Assembly: GCA_039619475.1 (NCBI GenBank)
Contig: CM077115.1
Span: 309,704,734-309,768,733 of the forward strand
DNA length: 64,000 nucleotides
Reading direction: 5' to 3'
From: Icerya purchasi
Lineage: Eukaryota > Arthropoda > Insecta > Hemiptera > Monophlebidae
Positions within the stretch are counted from its first letter, which is position 1, and each line of letters starts with the position of its first letter. The translations under genes were made by a program, and so were the position numbers. The notes beneath the pieces are model-generated. The model was not told where the DNA came from and made no database searches. It saw only the letters and a list, made by a program, of their open reading frames with translations. Positions 14,233 to 29,400 of the stretch are shown here, one piece after another.

Positions 14233-17200
14233 TTATATATATAATAAAACAATATATAGAAAATTAATAAATAAATTATGATCAAAAAAGAATACAAAAT
14301 TCTTTACACGTTGATAGAGAACAAACAGTATTACCATTAAATAATTCTTAAACGAAATACAATTGATCGGTAAAATATGTTGTGAGGGATTTTGCGGGTG
14401 AGAAGATAAAGGGAGGAAATAAATTAACAATAAAAAGAAAGTCTTCATAAAATTAAAAATAAAGAAGGGTAGTTTACTGTGAGGATATGAATATGCAGAG
14501 AAAATTTAGCAAGTCAGTTTGAAATATGAGAGAAAAACGCGGGAATTTCTTCAAAAAGAGATGATAATCACCAATTCTGAGATATGGTCAGATAGGAAGA
14601 GATAAATTTTGAGGACGAGACTGGAAGGCGTTTTAGAAAAAAAACGTTATTCTATATCGGATACACGATCAGGCAAAGAAGGAACGTTAGCTTCACGTAA
14701 ATTACAAGAATAGGAGTCGATTTTGGGTGTCCGAGGCAAAGATGAAAGCAGGAATTTAGAACAAGTTAACAAAAAAAAAAAAAATCTAAAGGCATTATCA
14801 TAGATGAAGTAATAATAATTCAGGTTAAAACATCAATAAATCTGTAAGAATAATTCAAGATTTTGCTGTTGGTAAAATGAATTTGAATAAATTTCACCTT
14901 TTAAGAGCTACCATATGAAAGTAGTTGGTAATTTGAAAAAGAATGGACAATTATTTCAAAATTGCCGTTATTTAAGCCTCTAATTAATATCTTGAGAAAA
15001 TCTGGATTTCTTAAATAATAATTTTTCTTTTCTTAATTCCGGATAGATCCGAATAAAACAGATTCAAACAGCCAACTGCTTGAAATAATTGGTGAAATCA
15101 TCACTAATGGTTACTGACAGTGTAGCTTCTAAATGATCCCTAAAGATTTTCTTTTTTTTTCTATTGAAAGCATTAGTGTACCACACGCATCTTTAGCGAT
15201 AGTCAAATATTTATTTTTTGTTTGTTCTCATTTATTTTCACTATTAACCGTCTAGAACCCCGTCAAGTTGTACTGACTTAATGTAGCGAGCATAATATCA
15301 ATTTATACTCCATATTTTTGTTGCCCAGATGAGTTCAGGAATTTACGCTCCCGCGGAAACGGTCTGGCGGCAAACTCTTTTCTCCTAATGACTCTGTGCA
15401 GATAGGCGTCGGTAGTGTTAAAACATTTACGGCCATGGTTGTCTAATAATTTATATTTTTACAAGAATAATATTTCTTTTGTTCAAACGGCTTCGATAGA
15501 TAGTTGGAAAATTGTCCCTGCCATTGCATACCCATTTTTCTTCCTTTCCTCTACGTTTCACATAGAAAAAAAAAAAAAGAGAAAGAAGAAGAAGGAAGAA
15601 AAAAATAGCAATGAGGAGGAACAAAAAGTCAATCTTGTTTTAATCTAGATCTATCTTAACGTAATAATGGCTAAATGGTTAGTGGCCAAGACAAAAAAAG
15701 ACAAAAAAAGACAAAAAAAGACAAAAAAAAACTCACATTTGAATTCCAAACTGAAAATAGAAATCTTTCGACGGTCATAAAATAGAGTACAGTGAAATAT
15801 AAACCGTTCCATTACTTATAAATAAGTAAAATAGTTGTATATCATTTGAATTGCGGAATGCCGGTAAAATTGTTACTCTAACAGCGATTACATACCCGAT
15901 GCACATTACACGCTACAATAACACCATCCATTATGATCGTCGTGAATTCATTTGATGGGAGCCGCTAAATTAAGTTAAGTTATGCTGAGGAAGCTTTAGA
16001 TTAATTTGTTTCTTTTATATATTTCAGATCGATTAAGAATACTCACACTTGCCTCGTGACAGAATTGATTACTACAGCCATGTCATTACCAAACTATTTA
16101 TTCTAGGTTGGTAGTAAACGCACCGTCTCAGTACACCGGATTATTTCCATCTAGTAGTAGACGATGATAATTACTATATAAAAATTCAAAATTCAATAGT
16201 CTTTCTTTCGCTGGTGTTTTTACACCTTTCCATATTACCAGTAACGTTCGCTTACCGGTCATCTATAACCGCCATTAGTGGCTATTTACTTTCTCGTATC
16301 GAAAAGACTGCAAGGTCAGTTGTTAATTTTATTTTAAACAATAATATAATTATTTAATTTACGCGAAAAGGTTTCTTTGGTCTTTTTTTTTTTTATTTTG
16401 TTTTGTTTTATTCTTTGGTCGACCATTTCAGTTAGTTGTATTTTATGGTTTTGATTCCCTTCTGTTCTTATTACTTAATTATGGTATTTTCGATTTGTTA
16501 TTAGCTATATCTTGGTTGTAAATGAACGTAGTAATACATAACGGATGGCTTAAAATTAGTTTTGCATTAAACCTGGGCAAAAAAAACACTCCATTAGCCG
16601 CGTGATTTAAGAGACAAAACCAAACGGGTAAGCAATTATCCGCTAAGCCTTCAAATAATACCAATAGTAATAACAACAAGGATAATAAAATCGAAATACA
16701 CAACGCCACAGCAGGGAATATGTATGAAAAATGGCGAGTCCGTTCCTTTCTATACTATAATAACAGCGACAATATCATTACGAATTAATAGGTAAATAAT
16801 TTGTAACTTCAAAATGTGAGAAATATTATGAGCACTATTAACAGTGAACTTTTTACAAGAATCAAACCATCTACTCTATTCGAAAATATTATGATAAACA
16901 ACGACGATGACAGCGAGAGAAGTATAAACTAAAATTCATTCGTGATACAAAACGGTTAGAGCGTCACAATGCTATTTTACAGTTTACAGATATGTTCACT
17001 GTTATCGTACAATTTTTAAAAGAAGCAGAGAATTCCACTTCAACTGTAAAATCTAACAGTCTTCTTCCTGTTATCAGACAATTTTCCATCTCCGTAGACG
17101 GCAAAAAAGTTGTTCGAGTTAGTTGATAACATTATTCGATGTGTTTAAATAACTACAGAACATATGAAGATAATAGTAATTATGATTGTATGATTTCGTA

Positions 17201-20200
17201 TTTGAAAAAGCAGTACACGCAGCTCATGCATAATAAAACTAAGAATTTCAGGTCAGCAAAAATACCATCAAAATATTTTGATCGGCAATGTAAAAGAATA
17301 TTACGTATTACAAACTGAATGTTTTTATACTGATTATACCGCACTTAAAAGTGGAGATTTTCAAAAAATCGATATGAAAATATTATAAATCTGACCGACC
17401 TGATTCCGAAATGTATGAAAGAAATTATTAATTTGTATAATATTTTACGAGCAATCAGAATTTATCATAATGATTTATCATTCATTAAGAGGAAAAAATT
17501 GCAATTATATAGACAAATTTTATTATTATTATATTATTATTATATTATTATTATTATATATAATTTTATTTAATGACGCTCGACTACTGTGTGGTCATTT
17601 GCGTTCACGATACAGTATTGAAGTTCCATGGATATGATAAAACGATGAAAAAGTAAATATTACTAAATATTAATATGCATCTTAATTATATTAATTTGAG
17701 TAAATTTGATATCTTTAAAAAATTTAATAATTTCTGAGTTATGTTCTGTTTGTCCTGTAACATTTCATCTATGTTGAGACCGGCTATTGACGCCTCCTTC
17801 CTTTGGCGATCGAATTTTCGGCATTCAGTGATTATATGTCCTATCGTTGGAACGGGATGCTGGCAGAAAGGGCACAACGCGTGCGTATCTCCATTGATCA
17901 CTGGGCCATGCGTTAGCGTAACCGATTCGTATCCTCGCTAAAGCATCTTCCCCTTTCGTCTATTTGTACGGTACGATGCTGTCCAGGTTCCAATTTTCGG
18001 TTTCATCTACCGTAGCTTATTGCTGCTTAAACTCACCTAGTGTGCTCTTGGTTGGCAAGTTCTAATGAATATCTTACGTGATCTGTAATTGCTGTTAGAT
18101 ATTTATCTGCGCCAGATTTAACTTTTTGCCATGGCGGGCTCGATGGATTAGGCAAGTTCCGTGTTACCGGAGCTAGATTGAGCTGCCGAATAAAGTTCTT
18201 GCACTGTAGGTTAATTACTTCGTTGTTTTTGGTGTACAGCTTTTCTAGGTTTCAGTAAAACGTTTTGTAGTAATTAGGATGCGTCTTGTTCATGTTGAGT
18301 TTAAAATAATACTTGAGTGTTAGCGTAGTATGAAGGTTTTTTAAACGTTGCTATGTTGCTTTCGATGTGTAAGCTTACATAACCGGTCTCCTATAGAAGG
18401 CTCCGAGATGAATCACTGGTTTTGTATAATGTCCAATTTTCTGATGACTTCACGCGTTGCCGCTCCGTATATTATAACGCCGTATTCTATTATTGATCGC
18501 ACCTGAGTGCCGTACAACCGTAGTAATGTTGGCCTGTATGAGCCCCGGGATTCGTGGTGCAGTGTGTCTTTAGTGGTTTGAGTGCGTTCGTATATCTAGT
18601 TTTTATATATTCTATGTGGGACATCCAGCTGAGCTTTTTGTCGAATATTAAGCCAAGAAATTTTGTTTGCTCCTTATTCTGTACATAGTCTCGATTCAAC
18701 TTTAGTAGGATAGAACGAGAATTTGAATTGTTTCCAGAGAAACATACTGCAAACTTCTTTTGTGAAGAAAAGTTGTAACTGCCGGGTTCTCGATTTGGGC
18801 GATATTTCGTTGTAGGTTTATTTCTAAATCTGCTATATTACTACCTCTACTATAAATGACTAAGTCATCTACGTATCAGGAATATTTTACAGGAGCGGCG
18901 ATATTTTCAAGTCAGACAACGCAAGTATAAATAGTAATGGGCTCAACACAGAACCTTGTGGGACTCCTGTTTTTTTTTGCTTTTTCCGGAAGACAGTGAA
19001 TTACCTGCTCTGATTTTGAATTTCCTGTTCGTTAAAAATGAACGGATAAATTTCGGTAGGTTGCCTCGAAACCTACGACTGTGAAGCGTGCTTAATATAT
19101 AGAACCGGGCGATATATGGTCAAACGCTTTTTCTATGTCGAAAAAGATGCATAAAGTGTACTAGCGTAAAGCGAAACCATCCTGGATTTCTTGCTGTAGA
19201 TGTGCTAGATTATCAACCGTAGAACACACTCTTTTCTGACTCCATTTTATAGATTATCCAGGATTTGCTTGTTTTCCGCGATCCACATTAATCTGCTACC
19301 AAACAATTTCCTCCATTATCTTGCATAAGACGCAGGACAAAAATATAGTCCTGTAGCTTGCTAGGTCATGTTGGTTCTTGTTGTGTTTCAGGATTGGTAT
19401 GATATTTGTCTCCCTCCATACGTCTGAAAATATGTCCGATTTCCAAATTTAATTGAATAGGTTGGTTGTGGTCTTTTAATTGTAATATCGTGTCTACTGT
19501 TTAGTTTTGTTTCTTGCAGGCATATTATAGATGGGTCTAAATCGTGAATGACTATTTGAAGGTAAGGCAATTCGGATAAGATGTTGTTTAAATTCCAAGA
19601 TATAATATTGAGCATTGTTGCAAGTTATTTTCCGTGTGTGTTACACATGTCCATTTCGTAATTTTGGAAGTAACAGAAATCATTTTCATCTACACTGGCA
19701 GATATTTTTCGGGAAAGGTCAGGTTTATTTCTAAATATTAAAACTCTCTTTGGAAAATATTCTAAATCACCTGTTACTACGTGATCTACTGAAAGAAGTT
19801 CTCCCCAGAGCTTTTAAATTAATTAAAACTTATTTAAGGGCCACTGTGGGTTCAGAATGAATTGATACCCTAGACGATTGAACTTATATACATGTGTATA
19901 TCAAAAATTTGTAGAAATTTAAGGTTTACAAAAAGAATACATTTGTCATTTACATTTTAAAGATTTATTATTATAGAAATTTAATTTACAATCCAGTTTT
20001 TAAATAATAATAATCAAGTATTTATATTATTTATAATAAGTTTAATTAATTTCATAGATGTTTTATAAACAGATGGTTTGGTTTAATTTCAATTCTATAC
20101 ATAAGATATTGTTACAGTGCTAGTTTTAAAATTTATTTTTTGTTAAATTTAATTATTTAATTACAAATTTTTAAATATTTTCAATATATGGATATATACA

Positions 20201-22501
20201 TATAATATCTTTACAAAACTATATTATGTATGTAAAAAGAGAAAATCTGAAAACATTTCAATGGCCCAATAGTTATTACCATACCGTTGAAACTATTTTA
20301 AGGCCTATGAAGTTGAAAATTCACATGTAGCATAATGACACAATGTACTCAGGCCATACAAAAATACATTAAAAAATTCAAATTTTCTGAACGTTAAAAA
20401 AGGGATAAAATTCGGAAAATCACTTTTTAAAAAAGCTAATAATGACACACTATAGTCGAAACCATTCACACCAGATAGTTGAAATTTTTATATGAAAATT
20501 ACTTCTGTATCAAAGATGTCAAATAAGAAAGATTTTTTAACAATTCGAACTTTAGGGAGTGAAAGGGGTTAAAACCCGTTTCCCAAAAAATATGCAAAGT
20601 ATTTTCAGTACAAATAAGTTCTCACCAAATGCACGGATGAAGCCGCCGGTAACAGCTAGTAATTTATATCATAGAAATAATGACAGTGTATAATTTTATC
20701 TGTCTTATATATTTATCCTCTTAATTTTATTCAGTAACTGTTTTCTTTTTCTTTCCATTTTCTATTGTTCTACGTGTATTTTTTAGACTGCGTTAGTTTG
20801 CTTCTTATAATTTTTCAATAGACGCCAATATGTAGGGATAAATATTTAAAAATTGCAATCTATATGTATTTTAACCCCCCCCCCCCCTTTACAATAAAAA
20901 ATCCTAGATATATTACTGACAACGCATGCTTATTTTTTTCGTGGTCTTAATTCGTAATAATGAATTTTGAAAGTAGAAATGGGAAGAATTCCTGTGTAAA
21001 ATATTTCTAACACCTGGCAGAAGTTAATCCAAATGCAAAAATTATATGAGAACAATAAAGCGTACTTAGTGGCAACATTGAAGCCTTACACTTTTGATAA
21101 TAACTGGAAAACCTATGGCTGTAGATGAAATGTTTCCATATGAGTTATAAGTTTATCGCAGTGGTAACCTCTTTGCATTAAATAACAAAACAAACGTACC
21201 TATGAAAGCGTGTTTAAAGAGAAGAGTATAAAAAATCAGCAGCCATCATTCAGAAAAGTGAAGAAAAAAACAAGTATTGATAGGATAGTGAGAGATTACT
21301 TCTGCGAACTTACCTTAATGTAAAACACAAATTATGATTAACATATTTTCCGCAGTTTAAAAATTACATTAGCAGTATGGCAGTATATTCAATTAATATA
21401 AATCTGTAATTAGAAAATAACAATATAACTCTTTTATTTGAAAATATTGTAAAAAAAGAATATACAAAGAAGAAAAGACGCGAAAGGCTTGTGATATCGC
21501 ATCCACTTCGTAGTTACATAGAACAAAAATGCTCAGTTCACTTCATAATTACCATCATATTAGAAATCCAAAAGGTTATATCAAATATTAAATATGCCAA
21601 AAAAAACATGGTTTCTTTACTTGTTTCATTTAAAGTACATATTATAGTGGTAGAGCTTTTTTATTTACCGATGAATAATACTTAAATTATAATTAATAAT
21701 CAATTTTACGCTGTTATTAAAGAAACAACGATCAATCACATAATTACTACAAAAACTCCAAGAACTTCGAGTACTAACTTACATAGCAAATTCGGAGATG
21801 AACGCTGATTCAGGTAATGTAACAGTAAACACCGCCTCCTGAGCAACTTTAGCCGGATTAATTACTTTCTTCGATATGACCGTTTTCCCATATCGATACT
21901 TAATATCGGATTGTATTATATAACTAACTACATCTAGTTTTTCTATTTCGCTGCTCTGTAAACAGTAAAATACGAGTAGTACCACTATTAATATAAAATT
22001 ATTTAAATTAAATTATTTATTATTACGAGACTGTATAATTGGCGTGTATGTGCCTCTTCTCTGGGGGCTAAATATTTATTTTCACGGACATTATTATAAG
22101 ATTCTTAACATCTTACAATTTCATAAAATGCTTTCCGTGACAGTTTTTGAAATTAAATGTAGAAATAAAAAAATCTGATGTGGACAACACATGACTACCA
22201 TGTAAAACTATTAAACATTAAAACGAGTGAGTAGTAAATAAATATAACAATTTTGAGTCTAAAATTTAAACTTTCTACGGCTACCAGTTTTTAAGTTATG
22301 AGAAAAATTCCACAAAACACCCCAAGAGAAGTGCTCTTTGGCTCAACCGATTGTAAATAAAAAGGGAAGTGGCCAACTAGATGTTCAAAGAGTTCTAAAT
22401 TCAAAATTTCTACTTTCTGCGACTAGCCGTTTTTAAGTTATGCTGTACATTCATGCATGGGCGTAGCTAGGAATTTTTCCTAGAGGGTGCAGCTGACCAA
22501 C

Positions 22502-22543
<42 letters not shown>

Positions 22544-25500
22544 CGGCCATTTTGGCCTCGCAAGGGCTGTGCCCCTTGACCCCTCTTGCTTTCATTTCTG
22601 TCTCTTTCTCTTCTATACTTTGTATAAAATGATCAAAATTTACGACGTAATTCTTACTGGCATCAACACAAAAAAAAAATAACATAACCACAAAAATCCT
22701 ATTATAACGTTTAACTTTCATTATATAAAATTAAGACATTTTGTTGTTACATTTTTCGTTACATATTTCATTACATAAAATTGTGACATTTTTTAAATAA
22801 CAATAATAAAAATCTTATAAAATATAACAAACGTTACATAAAATTGGGACATATTTTTCTAATGGGAGGTAGCCTAAGAATTACGTTGTAATTAATATAT
22901 AATATATATACGTATATGCGTGTGCGCACATATAATCGTATTATATTAAGAAGTTGATACAAAATTAATAACTTAAATAAATATATACCGAAGTAAATAA
23001 CTTAAAAAAGGGCTTTATTTACAGATCACTTAATTTTCAAATACTATGCAAGTCGGTACCAAAGAATCAAAATATTTCAAGATAAAATACGGTTTATTAT
23101 AATATACTTAACTGATTTATAAATTTCTTATATAAGTTTCAATTTTCTGTTTTTTGCTGAATCGATTCAAGGCTACCTCAGAAGTTATGATGTTTTTGAC
23201 TATTTCATTCTCTATATGCAGGAAAGACATATGTGAAAATCTATTTTGCAGCATAGTTGTTCTTAACTACGTTTTTATTCGCCTTATTGCAGAGAAACTT
23301 GCTTTGCAACCAGCCGAGCTCACTGGAAGAGCTAACGCTGCTTGGAGCAGTTTGTACAAGTTAGGGCAAAATTCTCTTTTAATGTGATTTTTTAAACTTT
23401 CTACATTATGTCCACAATTTTTTAACTGGAGTTTCATTATTGTACTTTTCACATTTAGTGCTACAGGATCAATTTTTAAAATTATCTTGCAATTATTAAT
23501 AAAATCATCTGCTTTCTCCATATCTAATTTAAGAAATGCGTCTATTGCCTTTGCTAATGGTAGGTTTTCAAATCGCAGTTTTTAGTTGGAATTTATGTTG
23601 TCTACAACCTGGTTATAAATATTTATTTTCCAAAAATCCTTGGCCTTGCATAAAATCCAAATATTTATATATTGTAGTAAAATGTTTGAAATGGAAATGC
23701 GTACCACTGCCTGATGTTACGGAGTAATAGTAACTGTATCCTGAAAAGTTTCTTTCGGGAATAAAATAGTAAACTCGGCAATAGTTTCATCATTTTACAC
23801 TTCACAGATCTGTTAAAGTAACTGACAATAACATAAAAATATTTGTCTAAAGGTAACGACTTAAAAAATCTATGACTAAGGATTTCCTAGATGGTAATTG
23901 ATTTACCAAGTCTCTGACAATCCAAAGACTAATACCGCTAAATTTTCAGACAATTTTAGGCCACCAAACTTAACTTCGACGTCTCTCTTTCATCTTTGTG
24001 ATGCTTAAATGATCTTCACGTGTATTCTAAAATACTAGTTTCCAAAATGAAGTCGGGATTACAATACGGGAGCCAAATAAAGAAATGTTATTGACGTTAC
24101 ATTCGTATAAAATCAGATCTATTTTATCGATATTACATATCAGTGGCTAGCGTGAATTTCAGAACAGAGGAAGTTCCACAATTAAATATTTTTTTTATGT
24201 AAAAATAAACATGTGTAAAATTCGGTTAAATACAGAACAGAGATAGGAATTAATCGAAATGCCTCATTTTTTTTGTAAATTAATTCGATTTTCCGGTTCT
24301 TGCTTGCGAAAATGTCTGTCACATCATCACGAAAAGATGGTCGTTTCCTAATGTTTGATAATAATTCTTTTTCAATACTAAAAAAAAACAAAAAAACTAA
24401 TGAAGATGATCACTCGCGACCTTGTGTATTTTTTAAATATGTTTTTATTCGTTTCACTGCTGAGAACGATATTTTTGCAGACAAAGCGATTGCTGGAATT
24501 GTGGTTATTGAATGAGAAAGCTTGTAGATTTCTGGAAAAACATCTGTTAAATCTGAAGCGGTCAAATGTTGAAGCAGGTACATTGTCTTTATGTACATTA
24601 GAATCTTGAAGGTACATTTTTCAAACTTGCAAGATCAAAAAAGTTTCCGTAATTCTGTTTTAAATTTAAAGTCTTCTTCCGGAAAATTTTATTGGAAATT
24701 TTAAAAAATTTTTTTATTTAAGAGATTTAAGAATTTTAATTTTGTTACATCATTAAACCTATTAGACATATTTGTTTGCATAACATCGATAATTTCTAAA
24801 AATATCCTTTTTCATGGTAGCTTTTGTCTTTCCCAAAAACCGAATCAAGTGAAAGCCATTTACATTCCATACATTTTATTCTTGGTTAAATAAAATGCAA
24901 GCCTAACGGAACAATTTTTTTATCTTCTCACAACAACCGTGGCATTGCTATGCATAAATTTGATTGAAAATGGCGGTTAAATATTTGACATACCTTTTGA
25001 TTTTGTAATCAAATTTTCTAAACTAGGCGTTGGTTTGTCATTTCGAATAACACTAATTTTTTCTCGAAAACTTAATGAACTAAAACTAACCGGTAGTAGT
25101 TTTTCAATAACACAATTTCGCATATAGCCCCAATTTCGGAAATGTTTGCATTTGAACAGTCTGGCACATTAGTAGTTGTAAGAAATGAAGATAAACGAGC
25201 CAGTATGGTTTCTACTGTAGTGATGTTTTACGCTTAACCGAATGTAGCCCGATTTTGAGTAAAAGTTTACAGGGTTAGTAATCGAACGCAATTTGACTAC
25301 AGACATGAATATAACGCCATCTGTTGGCTATGATGAAAATTATTCATGTTTACGTTACGCTCAAAGTAAATAATACACACTAATTATCAGTTTCAAAAAC
25401 AAAATATATTTCGAATTTTGCATTAAAAAATGTGTGTACATCAGTTTTTTTGGAAATTTGAAAAACTTACAAAAGTCATTGTTTGCGTAAATCAAACAGT

Positions 25501-26395
25501 AATATATAGGTTATAACTTCATCGATGTAATTATATTTATGTAGCAATTTTTTTTTTTTTTCATACATATTGCAGTCTACGATACAACATTATATTTTCA
25601 TAATAATAACAGAAATATTCAATTTCCAACTGATAGCGTCTTTAATCGCACAGTACAAATTTCAATGTCATAAACTTATACTCAAAATCGGGCTACATTC
25701 GGTTAAGCGTGATTTACGGACTGAAAAGCGCGACTAATCAATCAATCATTACTTCCAATTCCCTTGTTAGTAAACGACAGCATATAAAAAACGATGCAAA
25801 CAAAACGTTTCACCGCAAGCACCGCTATGAACGTGTATAAAAATCGCACTGTTTATCGATGTACGTGATCGTAAAGCAATTTGACTTATCGCTTTCAGAC
25901 TGAACTTGCGCGCGCATCTTTTCTTCACTCTCGGTACACACTACTCTAGAATCACACGGATAAAAATTCGTGCATGTATTATGTGATCTTGAAAGCGACA
26001 CAACCTGGTGCTTCCAAACTGAATATGTTTGCGCAACGTTTATCTATCATCAATACGCAGCAGATCGTTCGGAGACAACTCTAGGGAGTAGTAATGTGAA
26101 CTAGTAAGTGGAACTATTTCTGTCATTCACTCTGGCCGATGTTCTTTCATCTGGGACTCCTTTTTTTCTGGTAATTTTTAATTTTGCCATTTAAATTCAT
26201 CAAGTAATTTCATTTTCTTTCTGAGACTAATATTCTTTTCGCAGATAGCAAAAAACAATTTCGTACTAATTTGTTGGAGGAAGTGGCGCTTCCATAGCTT
26301 CCATTATCGGTACGTCCTTGATATATATCGCGGCGCGCAAAAATAATCGACCTTTCGACAACAGCAACTCGAACAACTCAATTCATACTCGTAGA

Positions 26396-26450
<55 letters not shown>

Positions 26451-29400
26451 TCGAAACTAGAAATAAATAAAAACAAGTTCAGTCGAGTATGATGTTTCAT
26501 CGCTGAGGATTCCGTATATTAAGTTAAAGATAACTATAATATACATTGACACAAAACTAAATTCAAAACAAAGAAAACTGATTTTTTGAGCCATAAAGAA
26601 GGAGAGATATATCATTTTCCGCGCTTTTTTGAACTTTTCGTAAACTTTAAAAGTTTCGTTAAGGAAATTAAATACGGGTTTGTTCCCAACAAATAGCGAT
26701 CTTTCCATCGATATTTCACATGATCGGGAAAAAAATATTTTTTTCGAAACTTTCGAGATTTCGATACAAAGTTGTAAGCTCGGCTATAGTTTTTCTATAA
26801 ATCGGTGGCCCTTTATGCATATATTTGAGATACGTTTTGGTTTCCTCAGCTCTTTTACTCAGGCTATTGTTAAGGTGAACATCCCTTTTTTTGCTGTTTT
26901 TGGGCCCAAAGGGAGGGTCTATATAATTTTTTAATCGTAATTTTTTGATTTTATGAAAAAGCTTCTGCGATTTAATATATTCTGAATTTCACTTTTAAAG
27001 GAGGAATTTGGTGATGAGTTATGAATTTTCCAAGGGTAATTTTTAAGGTTGTTTTAAATTCCATATTATATATTCTTGGCGGTTTTTTGGGTCTTTTGCC
27101 GCCTAGGTTAATTTGAAGTTGTAGATGTCTTTAAAAAAATTTTAATTACAATTTTACGATTCAATTTTGATGTTAATAAGTCAAACCGTTTGTGAGTTTT
27201 GTGCATATTTTAATTGAATATTTTTGTCATTTCTGAACCATTTTATTAGGATTCCGTACATTTCAGCCGTGTAGAGTCGTAATAAGAAAAATAGCAATAT
27301 CTAACGGCCAACGGACAGTCCAGTAATAGATGAACATTAAATTTAAACACAGTAAACCGATTAATTTTTACAGCATTATACTACAGAAGTGTGCAATAGC
27401 AACCCGATAAATTCTATCATGAGGTGGATAGAATATTTGATTACAATTAACTGACTTCAAACGATAACCGCACGGGTCTGGTGAATAAGAGACGATATCC
27501 GAAATTACCAGAATGAAATGATTATCACCGAAAATTAATTTCAAGATTGGATATCGTCAAAAGAAGAGCGCCAAAAGTACTGAATCCATATCAATAAATA
27601 CATTTTTTTTTTTTTTTACGTAGGATATACCATGTCTTAGTAGTGTACCTGGATGGTCCCCAATGGAGAGGATAAAATATAAAGATCCTGTATGGTAATG
27701 CGGTATTTATACAAACCATACATGGAATTATAAGCCCGTTTATAATTAAGTAAATTAAATTTTATACTGAAATTTCATTTCAAAAAATATTAAAAAGAAT
27801 ATTACAACCTTTCTAAAAACATTCTTTAAAAAATCGCAATGAAAACTACTAACCGTTTCGAAATACGCCATACCATGTACCGCTTATATTTAAGTAATTA
27901 GATATATTATATCTTTATCCCGTTTATTAGATTACTGCTAAACAAATTAATGCTGTTTAAATAACATATGCAAATGAACATAAACATATAATTCTTCTAG
28001 GTAAGTTTTATTTTCCACGATGGCTACTCAAATGTAATTTTTAAATTCCCAGTCCAAATCCTCGCCATTTCCTGGTTACTAGAATTATACAAGAGGTTGC
28101 ACGAACGTTTTTCCACTTGTATTACAAACTGAAGCGAAGGCAAATCAGAAACGAAAAAATTGCGAATTAAATTTTTTAATTTTTTTGAAGTTCTTTTATT
28201 CACATTTTAAATATTTTACCGCTATCAAGCTAACTTTATTATTACAAAAGTTAATGATGAAGGTTATAACAGGTTGATTGCAGTTTACATTTGTAATCAT
28301 ACGCTGTGACTTCAAGCGGGTTTACGGAGTTCAAGCTCCTCCTAAGTTTTACTAATTGTAAGAGGGTTCAATCTTCCCAATAAACTGAAATGCGTAATAA
28401 AATATTTTTTGAATGCATTTCATTAAAATTTCAACTAAAATGTGCTGGCAATAGTTTATAAATATTACTCATCATGGCTGCATTTATAAAAAAAACATCG
28501 TTTAATTGAAAAATTAGAGGTAAATTGTAAAGGAACGGATTATTTTTTTTTTTGTTACTATTAATGTTCGGTCGCCGCGGCATATTGTATACAAATAAAA
28601 AAGAATTTGTAATTTATTATTGAACTTTTTTTGTTGTTTTTTTTTTATTGGGTTCTATGTATTGCTACGATGACCAAAACCATCCGCATGTGTTCTTGTA
28701 AGTTTTAAATGCTATTAAAGGTATTCATTATTTTTAGAAAAATTATTACCGTTTCCACTGTGAGAGCGTCATTTGCTAGAATTTCTTATAATGTTTTTCT
28801 CGGCGCTGCCTGGGTGAAATTTTTTGTATTGTAGGCAAAGAGACAATATATGTGAGTGGGACCATGCTACAATGAGGGCGGAAAGGTGGATCTGGTGTAT
28901 GCAATATGTGCCCATGCGTCAACCAGATATGGCCAATACGAAGTCAGCCCATTACAACTTCCTCTTTCCTGGAGCGCTAGCCTGATATCCATAAGCCAAT
29001 ATTTTCTCGTATTGTACGAAGGAGATTTGTTTCTGGTACTTAAATCCACCAAAACTATTAGAGTTCCTTCTAGCATTAATTTGGAGATCTGTTATTATAT
29101 CTGATATTAGAACTGAGACATTTAGAGGAGGCTTCACAGTTTCTGCCTTATCCGCAGATTCATTCAAAGAAAATTTCGTGCTGGTATCCACAGCATTGTG
29201 ATCTGCAGCCAAAGATTCTGGGATAAGAGATTTAACATGTGAGCGGTAATAGGACCAAGTGATATAGAACTATTTGTGAAGGATTTAACTGAGTTGAGCG
29301 AGTCTGAGCATATTAAAAATTTGTTGAATTCTGTAGAGACGGTAATATCTATAGCTAATTTTATTGCGTAGAGCTCTGCCGAGTTAACTGAGTAATAATT

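Noticed and set aside
16479..16709. Minus-strand frame with a signal-peptide-like start
   Set aside because: The frame begins at GTG, not ATG, and has no motif or splice context.
20875..20888. C homopolymer before tttacaataaa
   Set aside because: A simple homopolymer with nothing on either side to make it an element end.
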